Shown here piece by piece: positions 46,425 through 55,424 of a stretch of 64,000 nucleotides of DNA. The first letter of the stretch is position 1. Each line of letters opens with the position of its first letter. The stretch comes from Enoplolaimus lenunculus (Eukaryota; Nematoda; Enoplea; Enoplida; Thoracostomopsidae). Below the pieces are notes generated by a model. That model did not search any database. It was not told the DNA's origin and saw only the letters and a list, made by a program, of their open reading frames with translations. A program made the position numbers and the translations under genes. The stretch covers positions 1-64,000 of the forward strand of contig JASANG010003560.1 of assembly GCA_030248215.1 (NCBI GenBank). The letters run 5' to 3'.

Positions 46425-46989
46425 ATATTGCTCAAGTAAAATTATAAGCCTGTGAATGCAGCGAACGAGTATAATGTGTTAACATTTAGCTACCTAGTAT
46501 AGTTATTTTAAGGTCTGTGTGTAAAGCCATTCTCAGGCGTAATTTTGACGTCGCTCCAGCAGGTTTTTACATAATATTTACCAAATGCGTTGCAAAATTC
46601 GGATTGGTGTTTTGGAAATAAGACGGCAATGGTTTCCGTAACTGACCAACAACGCCGTACGCATTTTTGTTGGACAAGCGTTCTCATTTCAGTCGGAGCA
46701 ACATTTTTGGTCACTCATCAACAATAAAAAAGCAAACAACTAACTATAAAATGATGTCCAGCATCCTTGGAGCAATTTAACTAATCGATGATGCTCGATT
46801 ATAAGATCTATTTTGCTGTAGGTAACCTTTTTGGACACTGCGTAATTGTAGACTAACTACATCCAGAAGCCTTCGTACACGAGTACGTGGAGTTCAAAAA
46901 GTTGACAAATGTACCATTGACCAGAACTGTATTTTTCGTAGATTAAACAGTGTTTTAGTAGTGATAATTTGTTTTGCAAGTGTATCAGC

Positions 46990-47353
46990 CAGGATGCAAC
47001 CGGAAGTGAAAAATACCGGAGCCGGAGTTCAGCCAATCTTGCCGGAGCCGGAAATGAGGCGAAATTAGGTAGTAACAATGACGATTAAATAGTTAATTTT
47101 AGCCAAATTAATTTTAGCCAATATCTGCAATATGTTGTTAAGTTGTTTGGTTTGCGCTAATTTTCTGCGAAATTCCGGAAATTCTTTTCTGAAAATTGCG
47201 ACAAAAGCACAACGAAACGCGCTAAACAGATAAATTTTGCAAAATTATGCAAAACTTTACTACCGAAATTGCCGGAACCTCTAGCTAAAATTTTACCGGA
47301 GCCGGAATCCGATTTTATGCCAAAGCCGGAGGCAGACCTCCGGTTGTACCTTG
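46990..47353. mobile_element. hAT-type MITE family III, second copy
   Basis: Left end CAGGATGCAACCGGAAG; right end CCTCCGGTTGTACCTTG. Flanks GTATCAGC (46982-46989) and GTATCAAC (47354-47361) match at seven of eight positions. Internal order matches 37733-38114. 364 bp. It lies downstream of the TIAM 3' end. Confidence 0.85.
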
Positions 47354-47633
47354 GTATCAACCCTTCGTTACAAAAACTACGGTCCCGAAAGTAAACCTTC
47401 AGCTCTAACTTGTTTTTCAAAAAATTTTACAAATAATTTGTGTCACGCTTAATAGTTTATAGAACATTTTCTAGCTAATGTATGTATATATTCTAAATTT
47501 TGCAATCACGCATGTCATATATTTCTTGGAAATTGTTTGACAGAATATCATTAAGATACTTTTTGAAACAATTTTTGAGTCTGTTGAAAGCGAGAACAGG
47601 AAATACACAAAAAAATTAAAATTTTACGTGGTA

Positions 47634-47670
47634 TTTATTGCTAGTAATAATACGCGGCATCGTTTTATTT
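47634..47670 (-). terminator. Candidate polyadenylation signals of the TIAM gene
   Basis: On the minus strand AATAAA occurs at 47634-47639 and again as AATAAAA near 47664-47670, about 155-190 bp beyond the stop codon. This is a plausible 3' UTR length. No downstream element was evaluated. Confidence 0.45.
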
Positions 47671-47824
47671 CAAAACCAGCAACAGATTACATAATTATGC
47701 AGTGAGGTTAACATTATTAGAAAGGTAAGCGGATTTCGGTTCACTGGAAGGTAAACATCTGCGCTTGGGCTTAATAGACAGATCCTTCTAATTAACATGA
47801 GCAAAATGAAATTATAAAAAATTA

Positions 47825-49364
47825 TCAATTAACACGCGAATTACGCATCATATGAGGATCAAAATAGTACGGTTGTTGTTGTTGTTGTCGTTGTTGTTGT
47901 TGCTGCTGTTGCTGCTGTTGTTGCTGCTGCTGTAAAATTACTTCTTGTTCTATAATTTTCAATTGATTACCGGCAGCTGGAGCTCTTGGATCAAAATAAA
48001 CGTTATTAGAAGTCAGTTGATGGTTTGTTTGAAAATTCGCCCCAACTTCTGCAGAAGGCAAAACGCCATGAGGCAGTCCACCGTTCACTCCAGTTTCACT
48101 ATTACTACTATACCCTGGATCTGACTGATTAGAATGATGACTACCAGGTCGAAGCTTACTGTATGCCAGCTCAGTGGCTCCGTTCATGGTGGGTTGGGGC
48201 GCATTAATAAATTGAGATGGTGGAACAACACGACGCACTACTTGATGTCCAGCACATACTAACTGAGGTGGTTCTGGCACGTTGTTTGAAGCCATAGCGT
48301 GAGCTGAAATACCAGCAGAAACTTGCTGTGAAATCGTTTCGTTTATATATCCAAAAGTTGAAGGCAATGTTGACCCCACACCAGGCATTACGGGTGAGTC
48401 ATGTTGCCCCATAATATGTTGTTGTTGTTGTTGACGATCTTGTAATAGTGGCTGATAGTTATGATACTGGTTTGTTATAGCTTGATTTGGCTGAATTGCG
48501 GCAGTGCTAAGATAATTTTGACTGGCGTACATCGATGTACCTTGATGGCCGGCGGCGAGAGCATTATTTAAGGAAATGTCTTGTTGCGTTGGACATCCAG
48601 TAGAAAGGCCTAGACTCTGCCGATGCGATTCATAAGATCTTGGTTCAGTTGGCATTCCACCGTGTCGAGCAGCTACTTGAGGACTATGAGAGCCGTATTC
48701 TCTGTCAGATGATCCTACTACTTTCGTAGGTTGAACCCCGCGAGCAGATCTACACTGTGATAACCACTGTGTTCTTTCATCGACATGAGAATCTCCTTCT
48801 GTTGAGTTGCTGATGCTAAATTCAGCCAGCGAATTTGTTATCACAGTACTGGCAGTGATCCCTTTGAGATGATACTTGCTATCGCTACTAGTAGCATTAC
48901 ACTCCAAATATTGTTCAGTTTTAGCACTCCCGTCTGCGTTGTGTTGTTGCTTTTGTTGTTGACCAACGTGGCTATTAAAGCTAGATCGATTAGAGATTGG
49001 CAAGTTACGATTGGAATCCGGTTGTGCGACGGCGCGTTCATGCCTGGTGTACCAGTTTGCTGTGATTAGACCACGTGATGAATTTGGATTCGCCAGTCGA
49101 GTTTCAGTTGAGGTTGATTGTGGCCGATGGATTTTATCTGGGACCCGGCGTCGTGAGTACGTTGGCGGTGTTTGTGAGCGACGCGACGAAATTGGCAGTA
49201 AGAAGGCGCCTTGTTGTGTGGTTGTCGGCGGGCTCGAACCACGTGCGCTTTTTGGCGGACAGTTTGGCAGTAGGCCTAGGCCGACAGTGTTTGATGATTG
49301 TTTTGACAGTATTAACCCAGCACACCGGATCGCTTTTAAATATTGTTGTTTTTCTTCGAGACGC
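47825..49364 (-). CDS. TIAM: TIAM last exon: PH C-terminal helix and Gln/Ser-rich tail
   Basis: Acceptor TTTTAG just above 49364. The first base completes an AAG codon, then RLEEKQQYLKAIR forms the closing PH helix. About 500 residues of low-complexity Ser/Pro/Gln/Asn sequence follow, with a polyGln run (about 14 Gln, Arg, 5 Gln) shortly before PYYFDPHMMRNSRVN and the stop at 47825-47827. The frame is open well upstream of 49003. The plus-strand frames at 48869-49406 are antisense shadows. Confidence 0.9.
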
Positions 49365-52300
49365 CTAAAATTTATAAGGTGCAGTACAAATGAGTATCCA
49401 AGTTAAACTTCTAGTTTAATACAAATGACTAAACGTAGAGCTAAACTCTGTATTTACGCTACTACTGAGTGAAAGTTTTTGACTAATAGTGCAAATCAAC
49501 AGTGCTGTTTCACAAGTATACGTAGTATGACATTTTAGATCAGTTACAATCAGTAGCAGATCCTGAAATTTCAGGATGGCCTGCTCGCAACATATACGTG
49601 GTGAACGAAAACATCAGGTGCGAAGCGAGCAAGTAGCTAAAGGCCATTTGATTTTTTTAGTTGTACTATCAGCAGGCGCTACAGATCTACCCAAAATGCA
49701 TAAATAGCACAAAAGTAAAAATTTGTAAGGTAACCTTACATTTTTTACAAAAATATTCTTAAGGGAACTACCACCACCCCCACCATGGATTAGCCCCCTT
49801 TGTCGTATTGGCAGTCGTTGCCACTGTAATGATGAGTCTTACTTGTTCGCAAAATGATACACTTTTTCTACGCGCAGACTACGATCTAAGTGAACAACAA
49901 TCCAAACGTGTTGATTTGGTGAAGACCCGGCTTCGGATCCGTTGACTTCTACTTCGTGGATTGGAATTAATTTTTGAACATTACCAGCGTCTGCCTTAAA
50001 TAAACGTAACCAGACTTGAGCCCCATTCACACGTGCGTGCAAGTTTTTGCAACGAGAACTGGCAGCTGCAACTTACACGAAATACTTGCAGCTGCAGGTA
50101 TTTTCCAAGAAACATTCCGATTGACCAATCAAACTGCAACTGCTAGAAATTCAAGCAACTTACAACTGCGTTCACAGGTCCGATTTGAATAAAATAGCAT
50201 GAATTCCAAGGAATAATTTGCAGCTGCAAAAACTTCAAAGCTGCTTTGTGACCAAACTTGCGCGTGCAAGTTGCACGTGCAAGTTTTTGCTGCAAAAAAT
50301 TGCACAAGTGAATACGGCTTTATATTCAGCGAAATGAATCTTTTATAGCAAACCAAAAGAAATTCTCTTAATCATCGTTAAATTTACAATTTCTATTTAA
50401 TGGTTTTACCTATACCAATTTAACCATGACCCAGAAAAAAGTACACAAAAATTGTCTTTGAAACGTGAACCATTTAAAGTGCAAATTGCAGGGCCTGCAT
50501 TATCAGGTGTGAAGGGACATCCCACAAAACGATAATTGCAGCGCCCTAATGATGATATCAAAAATTGTTTCACGCATTTTTTGTATACATATAAGTGCAA
50601 AATCTTAGTTTGGAGCGGGTCTGGTTGAGGGAATACGCCAAACCATAAGTCTGTGCAACCAAGAATTACAACTGACACTTGACTTACGACGGAAACCTCG
50701 CAGACGAAGCGAACGAAAACCTGCATGAATTTTTATTAGTAAATCTCAAAGTCAACTTTCAATTCTGGGAGCCTAAACATTGGGGACCTACCCAAATTGG
50801 ATCTGACTGAGGGTGCTAACACCGGTCATGACATTTTCACTAGCTTAGTGTTGAGACTAACCTAGTGGATGGTGCTTTTGTTCAGCAATAAAGTTCGGGT
50901 GTCCATATAATCGTAAATAAATATGAACTCAAGTACGTATATTACCTAGCGTTTCAGTACATGTAAGTTTCAAGTTTTTAGAAAAGATCTACAAGATCAA
51001 CATCTGCACACAACGTACCTTTTACCCGCGACTGAAGTTAAACCAGTATTTTAAGGATCGCTGGAATTTTTCACTGTAATGAAATTTTGTGTTATAGCTC
51101 CAAAGAATTTTACACCTGATTGCTTACTTGAAACAACAAAATTTCAAAACCAACTAAATAAAGCACTAAACTTTTGGGTTTTCAACGCTCACTGACTACC
51201 ATAGTTAATAGGGCATGTTTTGCACCTTAACTTTTAAAGATTGGCGAGGTTAAAAACTGTCAATTTTTTGCCCGCGTGATACCAATCTTTATCTTCGGTA
51301 TGCCCGCCCCTGAAATTCCTTACCCCACCCGCGTTTACCCGCGGGTACCTACGAATATTCGCGGAAAATTCCCGCTCCGTGCTTATAAGGTACTTTTGAA
51401 GTCTGATCCTTTCATAGTTTTTACATTTTGCAAAATGATCAGTATTTTTAAGCAAGTTTACTTTATCTTTTCCAGATGCCTTCTTATTTCCAGATCGTGT
51501 ATTTTGTCCATTCGTCGTTGAAGTTCCACTGCCATGCTGTGATTGTGTCAATTGTGGTGCTTGATTTCGTTCAGCGCTTAGTAATACAATAGCGCTATGA
51601 AACACAAAGCAGTAAAACGGTTGCGGTTGAGACAAATACGCACTGGACAATTTACGGGAACGACTACGTCCAGACGCTTGAAATTCGGACAAATGACATT
51701 CGTCAGACCAATTTAGCCATTCCAATTCGCCGCACATTATCAACTGCGATAACTCGAGAGATATAGACTAAAAATGGTAAATTTTAACCATATTCACACG
51801 TTCAAGTTTTTACATTGGATAATTTGCACCTGCAATTTCATATGGCTGTAGCCAGCTCACTTTACTAGAGAAAGCTAAAAAAAATTTCAGAAAGGGTATA
51901 CAAGTGTTACGGTGACTTACAAGCGGGGATGAATTTTTCCATAGTGTGGGTTGAGCCATGGTTGAAAACGCCGGTTTTTAGGGCTCTGGCCCATCATCTC
52001 GGCCAGGTCTAACGCAGAAAACAAAACATACAACAAACCATATAAACATAATACTATTTTTCATATTTCACCAAATATTGTTTAGGGTAGATTCCTTCAG
52101 AGCCCCACGGATGCAAAAGGCTGCGCGTCCCGGTTACTACGTTGGTACATTTAAGCACTCAAGAAATTCGCCTTCCAAATGTTTGTATAAACGCCACCCT
52201 ACTTCTTAAAATCCTTCCTACGCCATACATATAGAGTCTTATTACAACAAATAACCAGCGGTATATTTCATGGGCACATGGGATTAAAAGATGCCACGGA

Positions 52301-55300
52301 CTGCTCCAATTTAGTGTAGCTCGCAAGCCCAAAGTTTGCGGCAAAGTCCGGGCCGCTTAAGTGCATGAGCCCAACATTTGGGCCTGGGCTCACGGACCTT
52401 GGTCCGGGCCGAATCGAACCCTGGTTTGCGCCCCCCCGCTAGGAAACGGACCTGCAACTTAGATAGATAGTGGATAGTTTATATTTGATGCATATATATC
52501 GTCAAAGCATTTACGTGGACTAAAAACAGATTCGTCCACTGCGACATCCATTAAACCGTTACACTGCTCGTTTAGTTTTACCTGAGAACCCCTTGATAAA
52601 ACTTGTAGCTGTAAGACATATCGGTGCTTAGCGCAAATTATCAAACGTTATATTTGTCCAATTTTTACCCATTTCCTTTATATTATGGTTTGCTGCGCAG
52701 CAACTGCAATCGTCCAGAGTGTTCTGAGTATATAGATCTGTCAATGCTGTATTATGCAGCACATAAAACAGGCACAAGATATACAGCAAAATGCTTCTAA
52801 TACCTATAAAGAACTAACTCTGACAGGATACGAAAACATAAACAAAATTTGAATTTGATTTTGATGTATAGAATGTCATTTTTCTCATAAATGAATTGCT
52901 GAGGCAGTGCTCAATTCAGGCCCGCAGCCAGCTCATCTTGCTATGGTGTTAACATTTTTAGGAGTGGCATACAAAGGTTCTCGTTGACGTACAAGCAGGG
53001 TTGAAAATTTTTTAGGGTGGGGCAAAAGTTTCCCGTGGGTCTAACGAGCCCTCCTTAAATTTTCCACACTAAAATACTTTGTTACCACAACTCGTTCAGC
53101 ATAGTGACGTTTTTTATGTTCCTAGTGAGATTATATTAAATAGGCCTTGCCAAAAAGCTATGCTTGAACTTACGGGATTTGTGCAAGACTGCTGAAGTTT
53201 TGCTAACTTTACGCCGTGTTCTTCGTAAATTCGCTGCATTTCATTGATATATTCCGCTACTTGCTCCATTTTCGACAGGGCATCTGTAATAAAAATACCA
53301 TAACCGATCACACATATTCAGTGCAATAAAATAAAATATATTCATGCTCTTATGATAGCTATGATAAAATGCTAAAACGTTTTCGCTATATTATAATTCT
53401 CTCTAAGTACAGTATGATTAAACTTTTAATAAAACAGTATTTAATCATTTAATCTAACTGCAGCACGAATAACTTATCCAGAAATCCTTTTTTCCTTCTA
53501 CAAACAATTTGAACCATATATTATTAGGCCAATTACAGTTTGTAAACAGATTTGTATTTTAAAATTTGTGTTGCGTCAAACTAACGACCAATAATAAACT
53601 TTATTGAATTCGGGAGAAAATGATTAACTGCTATGGTTTCAGCTAATCACTCACCAGATATTTGCTCCTGTTCCGCGGTGTTCGAAGTTACTAAAGCTCG
53701 TATCTGTTGCAAGAACAGAGGATATCGCAATACTCGTTGAACAGGTTTAATCAGAAAAGACTCCAGTGTGGCTGAATGTTGGCGAATAACGTTGCGTGAC
53801 GCCAAAAATTGTTTGATTTGCGGCAAATCATCGTCTACAGCGAATTATTTAGCGTTTTAAATTTAGCGTAAACTGTAACTCTAAGTAAAAATCCACCAAA
53901 TTATATAAATCGTCATGAAGCATGCTAAAGGCGCTATAATGCTGTAGTCTCGCAGATTTACTTTAGAAATTGTTGTAGTTTTATAATATGCGTAGAATAA
54001 TTTAAGGTTTAGGAACATGCGAAAAACATCTCGTTTAACTTACCCTGGGTCAAATTTTTCTGCAGGCGGAACTGTGCAGCACAAAAGGAACTATACAGTT
54101 TAAATCTTGATCCATGATTGATAAAAGTTGACGCCAGCCGAATTAAAGCATCCTAAAAACAGAATTAATATAAAGAATCGTAAACAGTTTATTATTATAA
54201 TTATTATTATTATATTATTATTATTATAGAACTAGCTTCAGAAACAGCGAACGACCAATTTTTATTTAATCAGTCTAGAGCTGTATTCAGTTGTATATTT
54301 CGACACCAGCCATGATCTTAAAATAAATTACTCGACTATGTTATGTGGCGGTTCCTAACCAACTTTGTTTGCAATCAAGGATGTATTGAAGATTTAAAGT
54401 CCAACGCTGATAGCGATAAATATTAGCATTCGGCAACACTTGTTTTCATTTGCGCCGCTTCAAAATATCAAATTTGTAATTTTTAAATTAGGCTGAATAT
54501 AATTTAATGTTACCAAAACCAGAGAATTAGCAAACACTGCTACCTTCATATCGTTTTCGGAAGAAAACGTTTTGTTGAGCAAGAACTGATTGTCAAACGA
54601 TTCGTTCAATTGCGACAAAAAATCGCGTTGAAATCGATGAATTTCAACAAGATTTTCAATCAATTGTTGAACATTTCGTTTCAAGTGCGGCATATGAAGC
54701 GATTTATTTTCTGCCAGCGGTCGCAGATACTGAACGTGTAACGTTTCGAGATCCTAAAATGCTAAGATTAATAGAGTATTGTTATTGTTTCAAGATAAGA
54801 AAACTCAGAAAAACATACTGTTGTCAGTTGCACACGTAAGGCCTACTTTAACTAACACAACTGTTTGCAAAACTGTTAAGAATGCCGACTATCTGTTATG
54901 GAGCTGGTTATGGCTTGTGTGCGCACAAATACAAACCTAAATAATGTGCGTGTAGTGTTTTGCATAAAATAGTGCAAAACCGCAAATGTTTTCTGGCGTC
55001 ACAGGTCCGAAAATATTAAAGATGACAATGCTTATCCCTCAAAAGGAATATGAATCGAAAGAGTTTACCACACTTACGTCGACATAGAGTCTTTCTGTTT
55101 CGACAAGTTCCGCGCATACTCGCTCAAGTCTTTCAGTTGGGGTCATTTTAGCACTATTGCCCATGGCTGCACCATGAGAAGCAGTTGCCTGGCGACTGTT
55201 TCCAGTTAGAAGATTGTCAGCACCGGATGTTGTTGCAGTTGAAGACATTGAATTCGAACTTGAACAAGGGCTCTCGTATGCGTCTAAATTAGTTGATGTG

Positions 55301-55424
55301 CCATAAAGGAACGATGGGTGGCAGTGGTTGCTGCTGGTGGGCGTTGAATTTTGTGACAGATCTGATGCGGCGAGAAGACATTGATCAAGTGCATATGGAT
55401 CGGTGCGTGATTGCTGAGCGGTGC
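47825..55424 (-). CDS. TIAM: TIAM/still-life Rac guanine-nucleotide exchange factor, 3' part of gene
   Basis: Eight minus-strand exons join in frame with GT/AG borders and give the C-terminal 994 residues. They encode a Ser-rich linker; the DH domain (TERLERVCAELVETERLYVD, FKLYSSFCAA, LESFLIKPVQRVLRYPLFL); then YINEMQRIYEEHG; the C-terminal PH domain (CGELEWLN to LEEKQQYLKAIR); and a Gln/Ser-rich tail ending in polyGln. The words FKLYSxFCA, HSxTLESxLIKPxQR and INEMQxIYE are the TIAM1/TIAM2/Drosophila still-life signature (from memory). Family role: loads GTP on Rac at the membrane, steering actin, adhesion and synapse shape. The PHn-CC-Ex, Ras-binding and PDZ parts of a full TIAM are not in the window, unless the short candidate start exon at 59228-59357 is used. 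Several MITEs sit in its introns. Confidence 0.93.
49365..49842 (-). other. TIAM intron with a possible MITE fragment
   Basis: Bounded by a GTAAGA donor and a TTTTAG acceptor. CAGTAGCAGATCCTG (about 49551-49565) and GTAAGGTAACCTTACATTTT with C-rich sequence (about 49725-49790) resemble pieces of the CAGTGGCGGATCC MITE family, though clean ends are missing. Confidence 0.5.
49843..49990 (-). CDS. TIAM: TIAM exon: PH domain strands
   Basis: 148 bp, acceptor GGCAG, donor GTAAGA, phases compatible on both sides. Encodes AGNVQKLIPIHEVEV, then SSPNQHVWIVVH and VEKVYHFAN, which align with the LIPI...VR and W-LIH...FQLCC strands of the TIAM PH domain. Confidence 0.85.
50018..50322. mobile_element. 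MITE family IV, copy b, in a TIAM intron
   Basis: Left GCCCCATTCACACGTGC then GCAAGTTTTTGCAACG; right CGTGCAAGTTTTTGCTGC then TGCACAAGTGAATACGGC. These are inverted ends. Internal words match 21790-22374. A fragment with the same left end lies at 51788-51835. Confidence 0.65.
50323..51424 (-). other. TIAM intron, remaining part
   Basis: No exon-like frame with TIAM similarity. The frame at 50406-50726 does not resemble the PH domain and is not bounded by compatible splice sites. Confidence 0.5.
51425..51767 (-). CDS. TIAM: TIAM exon: start of C-terminal PH domain with low-complexity insert
   Basis: 343 bp. Acceptor TTTTTAG at 51768, then SISLELSQLIMCGELEWLNW and FYCFVFHSAIVLLSAE, as in the first PH strands of TIAM. 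A Ser/Thr/Gly/Lys-rich stretch (about 40 residues from APQLTQSQHGSG) follows where TIAM proteins have a shorter loop. The donor is taken as AAAAT followed by GTAAAA because it restores the frame of the next exon; this is the weakest splice call in the gene. Confidence 0.8.
51845..51960 (-). repeat. Repeat family II copy in a TIAM intron
   Basis: TGTAGCCAGCTCACTTTACTAG, then TTTCAGAAAGGGTATACAAG and GACTTACAAGCGGGGATG: the reverse orientation of the family core. Diverged, without clean ends. Confidence 0.6.
51961..53173 (-). other. TIAM intron with repeats
   Basis: Holds repeat family II copies and a locally palindromic GGGCCTGGGCTCACGGACC/GGTCCGGGCC stretch (about 52330-52425). No exon-like sequence with TIAM similarity was found. 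Confidence 0.5.
52919..53055 (-). repeat. Repeat family II copy in a TIAM intron
   Basis: CAGGCCCGCAGCCAGCTC, then CTTGCTATGGTG, GGCATACAAAGGTTCTCG and ACAAGCAGGGTTGAAAATTT. Same order as 24845-25003, with no clear right end. Confidence 0.7.
53174..53283 (-). CDS. TIAM: TIAM exon: end of DH domain and DH-PH linker helix
   Basis: 110 bp, acceptor TTACAG, donor GTAAGT. Encodes ALSKMEQVAEYINEMQRIYE and then EHGVKLAKLQQSCTNP, matching the last DH helix of TIAM (VASHINEMQKIYE). Confidence 0.92.
53655..53834 (-). CDS. TIAM: TIAM exon: DH core with QRVLRYP motif
   Basis: 180 bp, acceptor CTGTAG, donor GTGAGT. Encodes DDLPQIKQFLASRN, then QHSATLESFLIKPVQRVLRY and PLFLQQIRALV. The IKPxQRxxRYP block is the most conserved RhoGEF region and contacts the GTPase. 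Confidence 0.95.
54044..54152 (-). CDS. TIAM: TIAM exon: DH middle with FKLYSSFCAA
   Basis: 109 bp, acceptor TTTTTAG, donor GTAAGT. Encodes DALIRLASTFINHGSRFKLY then SSFCAAQFRLQKNL; FKLYSxFCA is typical of TIAM DH domains. Confidence 0.93.
54544..54753 (-). CDS. TIAM: TIAM exon: DH N-terminal half
   Basis: 210 bp (70 codons), acceptor CATTTTAG, donor GTAGCA. Encodes DLETLHVQYLRPLAENKSL, then VQQLIENLVEIHRFQRDFL and NKTFSSENDMK. It aligns with the YLKPL...LFGNLTEMVEFQVEFL stretch of TIAM. Confidence 0.92.
55078..55424 (-). CDS. TIAM: TIAM exon: Ser-rich linker and start of DH
   Basis: 347 bp, acceptor ATTTCAG, donor GTAAGT. About 90 residues of Ser/Thr/Asn-rich linker, then TPTERLERVCAELVETERLY, the first DH helix. 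It begins in phase 1, so at least one upstream exon is required. Confidence 0.9.

Noticed and set aside
48841-49406. Frames on both strands around the start of the last TIAM exon
   Set aside because: The true minus-strand frame stays open from 49364 through this region; the others are shadows.
50406-50726. Extra TIAM PH exon
   Set aside because: The residues do not resemble the PH domain, and the flanking exons already join in phase.
52400-52440. B-box-like GGTTCGATTC on the minus strand
   Set aside because: No A box at a suitable distance and no tRNA stems.
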